Positions 14,865 to 24,497 of a stretch of DNA of 64,000 nucleotides are shown here, piece after piece (the stretch's first letter is position 1; the number at the start of each line of letters is the position of its first letter). This DNA is from Pseudomonas sp. p1(2021b) (GTDB taxonomy: Bacteria; Pseudomonadota; Gammaproteobacteria; Pseudomonadales; Pseudomonadaceae): NCBI RefSeq assembly GCF_020151015.1, contig NZ_CP083746.1:879001-943000 (forward strand). The letters are read 5' to 3'. Position numbers and translations under genes: made by a program. The notes below the pieces were generated by a model, which did not search any database, was not told the DNA's origin, and saw nothing but the letters and a program-made list of their open reading frames with translations.

Positions 14865-16061
14865 ATGTTCGAGCTCGTAGACAACGTCCCGCAAAGCCCG
14901 GTCATCAAAGTGATCGGTGTCGGCGGTGGTGGCGGCAACGCCGTCAACCACATGGTCAAAAGCAACATCGAAGGCGTCGAGTTCATCTGCGCCAACACCG
15001 ATGCACAGGCGCTGAAGAACATCGGCGCGCGCACCATCCTGCAACTGGGTACCGGCGTCACCAAGGGTCTGGGTGCAGGTGCCAATCCGGAAGTCGGCCG
15101 CCAGGCTGCGCTGGAAGACCGCGAGCGCATCGCCGAAGTGCTGCAGGGCACCAACATGGTGTTCATCACCACCGGCATGGGTGGCGGTACCGGTACCGGT
15201 GCTGCGCCGATCATCGCCGAAGTGGCCAAGGAAATGGGCATCCTCACCGTTGCGGTGGTGACCCGTCCGTTCCCGTTCGAAGGCCGCAAGCGCATGCAGA
15301 TCGCCGATGAAGGCATTCGTATGCTGGCCGAGAGCGTCGACTCGTTGATCACCATCCCCAACGAGAAGCTGCTGACCATCCTGGGCAAGGATGCCAGCCT
15401 GCTGTCTGCCTTCGCCAAGGCCGACGACGTGCTAGCCGGTGCCGTACGCGGTATCTCCGACATCATCAAGCGCCCAGGCATGATCAACGTCGACTTCGCC
15501 GACGTGCGCACCGTGATGGGCGAAATGGGTATGGCAATGATGGGGACCGGTTGCGCCAGCGGCCCGAACCGTGCCCGCGAAGCGACCGAGGCGGCGATCC
15601 GCAACCCGCTGCTCGAGGACGTCAACCTGCAGGGCGCCCGCGGCATCCTGGTGAACATCACCGCAGGCCCGGACCTGTCCCTGGGCGAGTACTCCGACGT
15701 CGGTAGCATCATCGAAGCCTTCGCCTCTGACCACGCAATGGTCAAGGTCGGCACCGTGATCGACCCAGACATGCGCGACGAACTGCACGTGACCGTAGTG
15801 GCCACCGGCCTGGGCGCGCGCATCGAGAAGCCGGTCAAGGTCGTGGACAACACCCTGCAGAACGCCCAGCAGGCCTACGAGGCGTCCATCCCGGCACCGG
15901 CCCGCCAGGAGCAGCCAGCGGTCAACTACCGTGACCTGGAGCGTCCGACCGTGATGCGCAACCAGGCCCACGGCGGTGCTGCCGCAGCCGCTAAACTCAA
16001 CCCACAGGATGATCTGGACTACCTCGACATCCCGGCGTTCCTGCGTCGTCAGGCCGATTAA
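14865..16061 (+). CDS. ftsZ: Cell division GTPase FtsZ
   Basis: A 398-residue tubulin homologue that forms the Z ring. The tubulin signature GGGTGTG is at residues 106-112, the T7 loop NVDFADVRTVM is present, and a variable linker leads to the conserved C-terminal peptide (LDYLDIPAFLRRQAD) that binds FtsA, ZipA and MinC. A strong ribosome binding site (AAGGAGAGGG) precedes the ATG, fitting the high synthesis rate of FtsZ. The 55-nt gap after ftsA is the first sizeable one in the cluster and could hold a promoter; I see no convincing one. Confidence 0.99.
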   Translation: MFELVDNVPQSPVIKVIGVGGGGGNAVNHMVKSNIEGVEFICANTDAQALKNIGARTILQLGTGVTKGLGAGANPEVGRQAALEDRERIAEVLQGTNMVFITTGMGGGTGTGAAPIIAEVAKEMGILTVAVVTRPFPFEGRKRMQIADEGIRMLAESVDSLITIPNEKLLTILGKDASLLSAFAKADDVLAGAVRGISDIIKRPGMINVDFADVRTVMGEMGMAMMGTGCASGPNRAREATEAAIRNPLLEDVNLQGARGILVNITAGPDLSLGEYSDVGSIIEAFASDHAMVKVGTVIDPDMRDELHVTVVATGLGARIEKPVKVVDNTLQNAQQAYEASIPAPARQEQPAVNYRDLERPTVMRNQAHGGAAAAAKLNPQDDLDYLDIPAFLRRQAD

Positions 16062-16092
16062 TGGAATTTATCAGGGGTATAGGGGTGATTGG

Positions 16093-16121
16093 TGTTCAGC
16101 AAAGGCCGGGTCTGTTATCAT
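16093..16121 (+). promoter_or_regulatory. Candidate lpxC promoter
   Basis: In the 112-nt gap between ftsZ and lpxC, TGTTCA (16093-16098) and TATCAT (16116-16121) are 17 nt apart. The -35 is weak and the -10 matches TATAAT at four of six positions. It would give lpxC a promoter separate from the dcw operon. Confidence 0.35.
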
Positions 16122-16137
16122 CCCCAGCCTTTGTTGA

Positions 16138-17085
<948 letters not shown>

Positions 17086-17109
17086 GTTCGAACACTCTCT
17101 AGTTCATTG

Positions 17110-17134
17110 AGGCCACCTTCGGGTGGCCTTTTTT
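17110..17134 (+). terminator. Intrinsic terminator after lpxC
   Basis: GGCCACC and GGTGGCC pair around a TTCG loop and run into six T residues. It ends the dcw-lpxC transcript. Confidence 0.9.
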
Positions 17135-17155
17135 ATGCCGCGTATATGCAGCCCC

Positions 17156-17200
17156 GGTAGGAGCGGCCTTGCGCCGCGAAAGGAGCGCGAAGCGGTCCCA
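17156..17200. repeat. REP palindrome, P. putida type
   Basis: Carries the GTAGGAGCGGCCTTG..CCGCG core found repeatedly in this window, here with GCGCC in place of GTGCC. It lies between the lpxC terminator and the 3' end of the convergent dciA gene. Confidence 0.8.
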
Positions 17201-17206
17201 GCGGGC

Positions 17207-17662
17207 CTATGGCTTGTCGCGGGCGTGACTGGCCAACCGTTCCAGGGCTGCGCGCAGCCTGGGGTCGGCAATGCCTTCGGCGGAATCGCGAATGTTCTCG
17301 GCTGCCTTGCTCGACAGCTCGACCCCTTGCCCCTCGCGCTTGGCCGGCACCAGCGGCGGCTGCACCTTGAACAGGATACGTTGCAGGTTGCCGAACGCCT
17401 CCAGCGTCTGTAGCTGACGTTGCAGCCTTTTCTGCTGGTAGCGCAGGCGTGTCGCCCAATGACCATCCGTCACCACCAGCAACAAAGTGCCATCGCGCCA
17501 GGACGCCACGTGGCAATGCTCGCGAGCAGCTGGCTGCAGCTGGCTCTCCAGCAGGCGCTGCAGGTATTCCAGGCGTTCGGCCTGGTTGAGCAGCAGGCGC
17601 AGCGGTCGGGCCTGGCGTAGCAGGGCGGCCGGTGGGCGGGCGGGGGAGGGCTTGTAGGCCAT
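17207..17662 (-). CDS. dciA: DciA family (DUF721) protein, replicative helicase loader/operator
   Basis: A 151-residue protein. DciA is the ancestral bacterial factor that loads the DnaB helicase in species without DnaC. The DUF721 region (about residues 20-105) begins after a basic N-terminus; VASWRDGTLLLVVTDGHWATRLRYQ is replaced here by naming its ends only: VASWRDG to LRYQ, the family's beta-strand core. The ATG at 17662 (MAYKPSPARPP) gives the family length; the open frame 57 codons upstream has no DUF721 similarity and crosses a REP. It sits between lpxC and secA on the opposite strand, as in other Pseudomonas. The assignment is by sequence pattern and synteny. Confidence 0.85.
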   Translation of the reverse strand: MAYKPSPARPPAALLRQARPLRLLLNQAERLEYLQRLLESQLQPAAREHCHVASWRDGTLLLVVTDGHWATRLRYQQKRLQRQLQTLEAFGNLQRILFKVQPPLVPAKREGQGVELSSKAAENIRDSAEGIADPRLRAALERLASHARDKP

Positions 17663-17740
17663 TGGAGTACACAGTGGGTTGCTGGGTGGCCATCTTAACA
17701 GAAGCTGCACGCCACACGGCCTGTCTTGCCGAACCCCTGC

Positions 17741-17764
17741 GGGAGCGGGCTTGTCCCGCGATTG
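17741..17764. repeat. REP half-element (GCGGGCTTGTCCCGC type)
   Basis: A single palindromic unit, GCGGGCTTGTCCCGC, of the second REP sequence type in this window. It lies in the 359-nt gap upstream of dciA and secA. Confidence 0.65.
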
Positions 17765-17933
17765 AGCAGCAAACGCAACGCAACCGCCTGATCCGCTTCG
17801 GAAATGTCCCAGATACGTTTCATCTTCCAGCACCTTGAACTTGCCCGAAAAGCCCTTATGTTAGGAGGGCCCCCGCCAAAGCGCTGTGCCAGCATCGTGG
17901 AAATCCACCACTTTCCTCACCATCGTTTCCGGG

Positions 17934-17968
17934 TAGAATGCTCGTTCGCATGCAGCCCATGGGCTGCA
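17934..17968 (+). promoter_or_regulatory. secA upstream region: -10-like hexamer and 18-bp perfect palindrome
   Basis: The gap 17663-18021 (359 nt) between dciA and secA holds a REP unit, a TAGAAT hexamer at 17934-17939 that could be a -10, and the perfect palindrome TGCAGCCCATGGGCTGCA at 17951-17968. The palindrome would fold in the secA leader. I see no SecM-like arrest peptide gene; the frame open upstream of secA is only 28 codons and is in frame with it. Otherwise the gap appears empty. Confidence 0.4.
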
Positions 17969-18021
17969 CGGGCGACTCACGGGGCCGCCCTCCATCCCTA
18001 AGTGTGGAAGATCCTGTCGAT

Positions 18022-20760
18022 ATGTTTGCGCCTTTGTTAAAGAAACTTTTTGGAAGCAAGAACGAGCGTGAAGTCAAACGCATGCTCAAGACGGTGAATA
18101 TCGTCAATGCCTTCGAAGAGAAGATGGTGGCCCTCTCCGACGAGCAGCTGCGGGGCAAGACCGCAGAGTTCAAGGAGCGCCTGGCCAAAGGCGAGACCCT
18201 CGACCAATTGCTGCCCGAAGCCTTCGCCGTGGCCCGTGAGGCCGGCAAGCGCGTCATGGGCATGCGTCACTTCGATGTGCAGCTGATCGGCGGCATGACC
18301 CTGCACGAGGGCATGATCGCAGAAATGCGCACCGGTGAAGGCAAGACGTTAGTCGGTACCCTGGCCGTCTACCTCAACGCACTGTCCGGCAAGGGCGTGC
18401 ACGTGGTGACGGTGAACGACTACCTGGCCCGCCGTGACGCCAACTGGATGCGTCCGCTGTACGAGTTCCTCGGTCTTTCCGTGGGTATCGTCTCGGCCTT
18501 CCAACCGCCGGAGGAGAAGCGCGCCGCCTACGCCGCCGACATCACCTACGGCACCAACAACGAATTCGGTTTCGACTACCTGCGCGACAACATGGCGTTC
18601 AGCCAGGAGGAGAAGTTCCAGCGCGAGCTGAACTTCGCCGTGATCGACGAAGTCGACTCCATCCTCATCGACGAAGCCCGTACCCCGCTGATCATCTCCG
18701 GCCAGGCCGAGGACAGCTCCAAGCTGTACATCGAGATCAACCGCCTGATCCCACGCCTGACCCAGCACATCGAGGAAGTCGAAGGCCAGGTGACCCAGGA
18801 AGGTCACTACACCATCGACGAGAAGAGCCGTCAGGTGGAGCTCAACGAAGCCGGCCACCAGTTCATCGAGGAGATGCTCACCCAGGCCGGCCTGCTGGCC
18901 GAGGGCGAGAGCCTCTATTCGGCACACAACCTGGGGCTGCTGACCCACGTCTATGCCGGCCTGCGCGCCCACAAGCTGTTCCACCGCAACGTCGAGTACA
19001 TCGTCCAGGACGGCCAGGTCCTGCTGATCGACGAGCACACCGGCCGCACCATGCCGGGCCGCCGCCTGTCCGAGGGCCTGCACCAGGCCATCGAGGCGAA
19101 GGAAAACCTGAACATCCAGGCCGAGAGCCAGACCCTGGCCTCGACCACCTTCCAGAACTACTTCCGCCTCTACACCAAGCTGTCCGGCATGACCGGTACC
19201 GCCGATACCGAAGCGTTCGAGTTCGCCCAGATCTACAACCTCAACGTGATGGTCATCCCGCCGAACAAGCCATTGGCGCGCAAGGACTTCAACGACCTGG
19301 TGTACCTGACCGCCGACGAGAAGTACGCGGCGATCATCGCCGACATCAAGGAAAGCATGAAGCAGGGCCGTCCGGTCCTGGTCGGTACAGCCACCATCGA
19401 AACCTCCGAGCACATGTCCAACCTGCTCAAGAAGGAAGGTATCGACCACAAGGTGCTCAACGCCAAGTACCACGAGAAGGAAGCCGAGATCATCGCCCAG
19501 GCCGGTGCGCCGGGCGCGCTGACCATCGCCACCAACATGGCCGGTCGAGGTACCGACATCCTGTTGGGGGGTAACTGGGAAGCCGAGGTCGCAGCCCTCG
19601 AGAACCCGACCCCCGAGCAGATCGCCCAGATCAAGGCCGACTGGCAGAAGCGTCACCAGCAGGTGATCGAGGCTGGCGGCCTGCACGTGATCGCCTCCGA
19701 GCGCCACGAATCCCGCCGTATCGACAACCAGCTGCGCGGTCGTGCCGGCCGTCAGGGTGACCCGGGTTCCAGCCGTTTCTACCTGTCGCTCGAAGACAGC
19801 CTGATGCGTATCTTCGCCTCCGACCGGGTGAAGAACTTCATGAAGGCCTTGGGGATGCAGTCCGGCGAGGCCATCGAGCATCGCATGGTCACCAACGCCA
19901 TCGAGAAGGCCCAGCGCAAGGTCGAAGGCCGTAACTTCGACATCCGCAAACAGTTGCTCGAATACGACGACGTGGCCAACGAGCAGCGCAAGGTGATCTA
20001 CCACATGCGCAACAGCCTGCTGGCGGCCGACAACATCGGCGACACCATCGCCGAGTTCCGCCAGGAAGTGCTCGACGCCACCATCAGCCAGCACATTCCG
20101 CCACAGTCGCTGCCCGAGCAGTGGGACGTGGCCGGCCTGGAAGCCGCTTTGGCCAGCGATTTCGCCATCAAGCTGCCAATCCAGCAGTGGCTCGACGAGG
20201 ACGAGCGCCTCTACGAGGAGACCCTGCGCGAGAAACTGCTCAGCGAAATCACCGCAGCCTACAACGAGAAGGAAGACCAGGCCGGCGAGGAAGCCCTGCG
20301 TACCTTCGAGAAGCAGATCCTGCTGCGCGTACTGGACGACCTGTGGAAGGACCACCTGTCGACCATGGACCACCTGCGTCACGGTATCCACTTGCGCGGC
20401 TATGCGCAGAAGAACCCGAAGCAGGAGTACAAGCGCGAGTCCTTCAGCCTGTTCCAGGAGCTGCTGGAGTCGATCAAGCGCGACACCATCCGTGTGCTGT
20501 CCCATGTCCAGGTCCGTCGCGAGGACCCGGCCGAAGAGGAAGCGCGCCTGCGTCGCGAGGCCGAGGAACTGGCCCAGCGCATGCAGTTCCAGCATGCCGC
20601 CGCCCCTGGCCTGGAAAGCGAAGAGCAAGCTGCCCAGGAAGGTGCCGAAGTGGCCGTGGCCACCGCGCCGGTGCGCAACGAGCAGAAGCTGGGCCGCAAC
20701 GAGCCATGCTGGTGCGGTTCGGGCAAGAAGTTCAAGCATTGCCACGGCCAGATCGAATGA
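18022..20760 (+). CDS. secA: Preprotein translocase motor ATPase SecA
   Basis: A 912-residue DEAD-type ATPase that drives proteins through SecYEG. Seen in order: Walker [10 protein letters not shown] near residue 105, [11 protein letters not shown] (Walker B), the preprotein cross-linking domain, the second nucleotide-binding domain with GRGTD and GRAGRQGD, the helical scaffold and wing domains, a flexible linker and the C-terminal zinc motif [14 protein letters not shown] that binds SecB and lipid. I chose ATG 18022 ([10 protein letters not shown]) as the conserved family start; an in-frame ATG at 17938 would add 28 unrelated residues containing the palindrome. Confidence 0.98.
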   Translation: MFAPLLKKLFGSKNEREVKRMLKTVNIVNAFEEKMVALSDEQLRGKTAEFKERLAKGETLDQLLPEAFAVAREAGKRVMGMRHFDVQLIGGMTLHEGMIAEMRTGEGKTLVGTLAVYLNALSGKGVHVVTVNDYLARRDANWMRPLYEFLGLSVGIVSAFQPPEEKRAAYAADITYGTNNEFGFDYLRDNMAFSQEEKFQRELNFAVIDEVDSILIDEARTPLIISGQAEDSSKLYIEINRLIPRLTQHIEEVEGQVTQEGHYTIDEKSRQVELNEAGHQFIEEMLTQAGLLAEGESLYSAHNLGLLTHVYAGLRAHKLFHRNVEYIVQDGQVLLIDEHTGRTMPGRRLSEGLHQAIEAKENLNIQAESQTLASTTFQNYFRLYTKLSGMTGTADTEAFEFAQIYNLNVMVIPPNKPLARKDFNDLVYLTADEKYAAIIADIKESMKQGRPVLVGTATIETSEHMSNLLKKEGIDHKVLNAKYHEKEAEIIAQAGAPGALTIATNMAGRGTDILLGGNWEAEVAALENPTPEQIAQIKADWQKRHQQVIEAGGLHVIASERHESRRIDNQLRGRAGRQGDPGSSRFYLSLEDSLMRIFASDRVKNFMKALGMQSGEAIEHRMVTNAIEKAQRKVEGRNFDIRKQLLEYDDVANEQRKVIYHMRNSLLAADNIGDTIAEFRQEVLDATISQHIPPQSLPEQWDVAGLEAALASDFAIKLPIQQWLDEDERLYEETLREKLLSEITAAYNEKEDQAGEEALRTFEKQILLRVLDDLWKDHLSTMDHLRHGIHLRGYAQKNPKQEYKRESFSLFQELLESIKRDTIRVLSHVQVRREDPAEEEARLRREAEELAQRMQFQHAAAPGLESEEQAAQEGAEVAVATAPVRNEQKLGRNEPCWCGSGKKFKHCHGQIE

Positions 20761-20790
20761 TCTGATCCGCCTGCTGTAACGTGACAAACC

Positions 20791-20898
20791 TGGGCCGCTG
20801 TGCGGCCCATTCGCGGCACAAGGCCGCTCCTACAGGGACTGCGCCCGAGGCACTGTAGGAGCGGCCTTGTGCCGCGAATGGGGTGCGAAGCGGCCTCG
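20791..20898. repeat. BIME: two inverted REP units after secA
   Basis: A short GGGCCGCTGTGCGGCCC hairpin is followed by two REP units in opposite orientation (GGCACAAGGCCGCTCCTACA, then its reverse complement) about 30 nt apart. It lies between secA and argJ and may act in transcript ending; there is no T tract. Confidence 0.85.
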
Positions 20899-20940
20899 CT
20901 CTTCCATCACCTGTCCACCGTATTTTCTAGGAGCGCTCTA

Positions 20941-22158
20941 ATGGCTGTTGGTCTTGGTCCTTTGCCCACCCTGCACCCGGTTCCCGGTTTCGAACTCGGC
21001 ATCGCGTCTGCCGGCATCAAGCGCCCTGGGCGCAAGGACGTGGTGGTGATGCGTTGCGCCGAAGGCTCCAGCGTCGCGGGTGTGTTCACCCTCAACGCCT
21101 TCTGTGCAGCGCCGGTGATCCTCTCCAAGCAGCGTGTACAAGGCACCGTGCGCTACCTGCTGACCAACACCGGCAACGCCAATGCCGGCACCGGCGCGCC
21201 GGGCCTCGCCGCCGCCGAGCGCACCTGCGCCAAGCTGGCCGAATTGGCGGGTGTCGATGCCAGCACGGTATTGCCGTTCTCCACCGGCGTGATCGGCGAG
21301 CCGCTGCCGGTCGAGAAGATCGAGGGTGCGCTGCAGGCCGCCCTGGACGACCTGTCGGAAGACAACTGGGCGCAAGCCGCCACCGGCATCATGACCACCG
21401 ACACCCTGCCCAAGGGGGCCAGCCGCCAGTTCCAGCACGACGGCGTCACCGTCACGGTCACCGGCATCAGCAAGGGCGCCGGGATGATCCGCCCGAACAT
21501 GGCCACCATGCTCGGCTACATCGCCACCGACGCCAAGGTTGCGCCGGGCGTGCTCAAGGACCTGCTGCTCGACGGCGCCAACAAGTCGTTCAACCGGATC
21601 ACCATCGATGGCGATACCTCGACCAACGACTGCTGCATGCTGATCGCCACCGGCAAGGCCAACCTGCCGGAAGTCACTGAAGCCCGCGGCGCGCTGTTCG
21701 ACGCCCTGAAGCAGGCCGTGTTCGAGGTGTGCATGGAAGTGGCCCAGGCCATCGTGCGCGACGGTGAAGGCGCCACCAAGTTCGTCACCGTGCAGGTCAA
21801 TGGCGGCGGCAACCACCAGGAGTGCCTGGACGTCGGCTACGCCGTGGCCCACTCGCCGCTGATCAAGACCGCGCTGTTCGCCTCCGACCCCAACTGGGGC
21901 CGCATCCTCGCCGCGGTCGGCCGTGCCGGCGTACCGGCGCTGGATGTCAGCCTGATCGACGTGTTCCTCGATGACGTCTGCATCGCCAGCAAGGGTGGCC
22001 GTAGCCCGAGCTATACCGAGGAGCAGGGGTCCAAGGTGATGGCCCAGGAGGAAATCACCATTCGCATCGAGCTGGGCCGTGGCCAATGCAGCGAAACCAT
22101 CTGGACCACCGACCTGTCCCACGAGTACGTGAAGATCAACGCTGAATACCGCACCTGA
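20941..22158 (+). CDS. argJ: Bifunctional glutamate N-acetyltransferase / ornithine acetyltransferase ArgJ
   Basis: A 405-residue enzyme of the cyclic arginine pathway that moves the acetyl group from N-acetylornithine to glutamate. The precursor is self-cleaved into two chains; the cleavage region [11 protein letters not shown] is seen, with the nucleophile expected at Thr189. I chose ATG 20941, which follows TAGGAGCG; the frame stays open upstream through the REP. It is monocistronic between two BIMEs. Confidence 0.96.
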   Translation: MAVGLGPLPTLHPVPGFELGIASAGIKRPGRKDVVVMRCAEGSSVAGVFTLNAFCAAPVILSKQRVQGTVRYLLTNTGNANAGTGAPGLAAAERTCAKLAELAGVDASTVLPFSTGVIGEPLPVEKIEGALQAALDDLSEDNWAQAATGIMTTDTLPKGASRQFQHDGVTVTVTGISKGAGMIRPNMATMLGYIATDAKVAPGVLKDLLLDGANKSFNRITIDGDTSTNDCCMLIATGKANLPEVTEARGALFDALKQAVFEVCMEVAQAIVRDGEGATKFVTVQVNGGGNHQECLDVGYAVAHSPLIKTALFASDPNWGRILAAVGRAGVPALDVSLIDVFLDDVCIASKGGRSPSYTEEQGSKVMAQEEITIRIELGRGQCSETIWTTDLSHEYVKINAEYRT

Positions 22159-22164
22159 TTCAGC

Positions 22165-22260
22165 TGGGGCCGCGTCGCGGCCCTTTCGCGGCACAAGGCC
22201 GCTCCTACAGGGCCCAGGTAGGAGCGGCCTTGTGCCGCGATGGGCTGCAAGGCAGCCGCA
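22165..22260. repeat. BIME: two inverted REP units after argJ
   Basis: The same arrangement as after secA: a GGGGCCGCG..CGCGGCCC hairpin, then inverted copies of GGCACAAGGCCGCTCCTACA. The second copy ends close to the glutathione transferase start, so promoter signals for that gene must lie within or next to the repeat. Confidence 0.85.
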
Positions 22261-22286
22261 AAATCCCAAACCGATGGAGCCGAACC

Positions 22287-22919
22287 ATGAGCTATCACCT
22301 GATCATCGGCGACAAGCTGTACTCCTCCTGGTCGCTGCGTGGCGCGCTGGCCCTGGAGCTGGCTGGCGTGCCCTATGAAGAAACGCTGATCAAGCTGAAC
22401 CAGCCCGACACCCGCAAGCGCATCCTCGAGTTCTCGACCAGTGGCAAGGTGCCGCTGCTCAAGACCGAGCATGGTGTGATCGCCGATTCCCTGGCCATCG
22501 CCGAGTACCTGGCCGAGCGCCACCCCGACGCCCAGCTGTGGCCGGCCGACGTCACTGCCCGTGCCCTGGCCCGCTCGGCTTGCGCGCAGATGCACAGCGG
22601 CTTCATGGCCCTGCGCAGTGCCATGCCATTCGACCTGTCTCGCGACGAGGGCCTGGAAAGCATCCCGCTGGATGTCCAGGTGGATATCGACCGTATGGTC
22701 GCCCTGTGGTCCGAATGCCGGCTGGCGGCCAAGGAAAGCGGCCCGTTCCTGTTCGGCAAGCCGAGCCTGGCCGACGCCTTCTTCGCCCCGGTGGCTGTGC
22801 GCCTGCGTACCTACCGCGTCGAAGTGCCCGCGCAAGCGGCGACCTACATCGAGACCATCTACCAGTGGCCGGCCTTCCAGGCCTGGCAGAAGGCAGGCCT
22901 GGCGGAGCGTGAAGGGTGA
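22287..22919 (+). CDS. Glutathione S-transferase family protein
   Basis: A 210-residue cytosolic GST. The N-terminal thioredoxin-like domain includes YSSWSLRG (candidate catalytic serine) and the glutathione-binding GKVPLLKTEHG..IADSLAI; the all-helical domain starts near residue 85. The substrate is unknown. The start ATG 22287 follows GATGGAGC; upstream codons belong to the REP. Its stop overlaps the GTG of the Nudix gene by 4 nt, so both are probably one transcript. Confidence 0.85.
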   Translation: MSYHLIIGDKLYSSWSLRGALALELAGVPYEETLIKLNQPDTRKRILEFSTSGKVPLLKTEHGVIADSLAIAEYLAERHPDAQLWPADVTARALARSACAQMHSGFMALRSAMPFDLSRDEGLESIPLDVQVDIDRMVALWSECRLAAKESGPFLFGKPSLADAFFAPVAVRLRTYRVEVPAQAATYIETIYQWPAFQAWQKAGLAEREG

Positions 22920-23860
22920 AGCGGATTCATGTCGTAGCAGCAGTCATTCGTGGTACCGATGGGCGCATCCTGATCGCTCGACGCGCCGACACCCAGCACC
23001 AGGGCGGCCTGTGGGAGTTCCCCGGCGGCAAGGTGGAGGAGGGCGAGGCCGTCGAGGCGGCGCTGGCCCGTGAGCTGCGCGAGGAACTGGGCATCGAGGT
23101 GACCCGTTCCCGGCCGCTGATCAAGGTCAGCCATGATTACCCAGACAAGCAGGTGCTGCTGGATGTCCGTGAGGTCGACGGTTTCACCGGCGAGCCCCAT
23201 GGCGCCGAGGGCCAGCCGCTGGCCTGGGTGGCGACCCGGGATCTGGGGCAGTACGACTTCCCCGAGGCCAACACGCCGATCGTGGCGGCCGCCCGCCTGC
23301 CAGACCAGTACCTGATCACCCCGGACGGGCTGGACGCGCCGCAACTGCTGCGCGGTATCCAGAAGGCCATCGCCAACGGCATCCGCCTGATCCAGCTGCG
23401 TGCACCGGACATGTACGACCCCAAGTATCGCGACGTGGCGGTGGATGCGGTCGGCCTGTGTGCCGGCAAGGCCCAGTTGATGCTCAAGGGGCCGTTGGAG
23501 TGGTTGGGCGATTTCCCCTCCGCCGGCTGGCACCTGACCTCGGCACAACTGCGCAAGTACGCTGCCAATGGTCGCCCCTTCCCCAAGGCGCGCTGGCTGG
23601 CGGCGTCCTGCCACGATGCCGAGGAGTTGGCCCTGGCCGAGCAGATGGGCGTGGATTTCGTCACCCTGTCGCCGGTGCAGGCTACCCAGACTCATCCGGA
23701 TGCGGCGCCGCTGGGTTGGGAAGACGCGGAGCGTTTGATTCAGGGCATCAACCACCCGGTATTCCTGCTCGGGGGCGTAGGGGCCGCTGAGCGGGAGCGG
23801 GCCTGGAGTGTGGGAGCCCAAGGTGTCGCGGGGATTCGGGCCTTCTGGCCTGAGGTCTGA
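22916..23860 (+). CDS. Nudix (MutT-like) hydrolase fused to a thiamine-phosphate synthase-like domain
   Basis: A 314-residue two-domain protein. Residues 1-130 form a MutT-type Nudix domain with the full box (GGKVEEGEAVEAALARELRE then ELG), expected to clean 8-oxo-dGTP or a related oxidised nucleotide. Residues about 140-310 resemble ThiE/TenI TIM barrels (GIRLIQLRAPDM, GWHLTSAQL, GVDFVTLSPVQATQTHP, FLLGGV). The same fusion is usual in Pseudomonas next to secA and argJ; what the ThiE-like half does is not known to me. It starts with GTG inside the GST stop codon. Confidence 0.88.
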   Translation: MKRIHVVAAVIRGTDGRILIARRADTQHQGGLWEFPGGKVEEGEAVEAALARELREELGIEVTRSRPLIKVSHDYPDKQVLLDVREVDGFTGEPHGAEGQPLAWVATRDLGQYDFPEANTPIVAAARLPDQYLITPDGLDAPQLLRGIQKAIANGIRLIQLRAPDMYDPKYRDVAVDAVGLCAGKAQLMLKGPLEWLGDFPSAGWHLTSAQLRKYAANGRPFPKARWLAASCHDAEELALAEQMGVDFVTLSPVQATQTHPDAAPLGWEDAERLIQGINHPVFLLGGVGAAERERAWSVGAQGVAGIRAFWPEV

Positions 23861-23865
23861 GGCAA

Positions 23866-23910
23866 GGGGGCCGCTGTGCGGCCCTTTCGCGGCACAAGGC
23901 CGCTCCTACA
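23866..23910. repeat. Single REP unit after the Nudix gene
   Basis: A GGGCCGCTGTGCGGCCC hairpin plus one GGCACAAGGCCGCTCCTACA unit, placed between two convergent genes. Confidence 0.75.
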
Positions 23911-23929
23911 CCGCATAGGGCCGGTAATA

Positions 23930-24496
23930 TCAGGCTTGCGGCCTGGCTGCCGCCTGCCACAACACTTCGGCCACCCCCTGCCGCCGCCCGATGATCCGGG
24001 CCGCCACGAACAGCAGGTCTGACAATCGGTTGATATACGCCAACCCGACCCCCTCCAGCGGCTCGAGCCCATTCAGCTGTTGGCAACGCCGCTCCGCGCT
24101 GCGTGCCAGGCTCCGGCATACATGGGCCTGGGCCACCAGCGCCGAGCCACTGGGCAGGATGAAATTCTTCAACGGCCCGAGTTCTTCGTTCCAGCGGTCG
24201 ATCGCTTCTTCCAGCCGTTCGACTTCCATGGCGTTCAGTGCCTGGTAGCTGGGCATCGCCAACTCGCCCCCCAGGTCGAACAACCGGTGCTGGCAGGGCG
24301 ACAGGACCTCGATCACTTCTTCCAGCCCTTCTGCGGCGAGCCCTGCGAGCAACAGGCCCAACTGGCTGTTGAGGCTGTCCACCTCGCCGATGGCCTCGAT
24401 ACGCGGGTGGTCCTTGGGCACCCGGCGCCCATCGCCCAGGCCGGTCTCGCCTTTGTCGCCGGTGCGGGTGTAGATCTTCGACAGGCGATAGCCCAT
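23930..24496 (-). CDS. PduO-type ATP:cob(I)alamin adenosyltransferase
   Basis: A 188-residue protein that makes adenosylcobalamin from cob(I)alamin and ATP. Family motifs: the N-terminal ATP-binding TRTGDKGETGLGDG, the KDHPR..GEVDSLNS segment, and the helical SLARSAERR followed by YINRLSDLLF. The start ATG 24496 directly follows the histidine kinase stop (1 nt apart), so it is the last gene of a panE-kinase-adenosyltransferase transcript. The link among the three is not obvious. Confidence 0.88.
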   Translation of the reverse strand: MGYRLSKIYTRTGDKGETGLGDGRRVPKDHPRIEAIGEVDSLNSQLGLLLAGLAAEGLEEVIEVLSPCQHRLFDLGGELAMPSYQALNAMEVERLEEAIDRWNEELGPLKNFILPSGSALVAQAHVCRSLARSAERRCQQLNGLEPLEGVGLAYINRLSDLLFVAARIIGRRQGVAEVLWQAAARPQA

Positions 24497-24497
24497 G

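Noticed and set aside
17938..18021. Longer SecA start at 17938
   Set aside because: It adds 28 residues including a palindrome-encoded MQPMGC; SecA proteins start [12 protein letters not shown].
17663..18021. A SecM-like regulatory peptide or an M23 peptidase gene before secA
   Set aside because: No frame of suitable length, signal peptide or arrest motif is found between dciA and secA.
18349..20787. An 812-codon minus-strand frame under secA
   Set aside because: Antisense shadow of secA, with the same biased composition.
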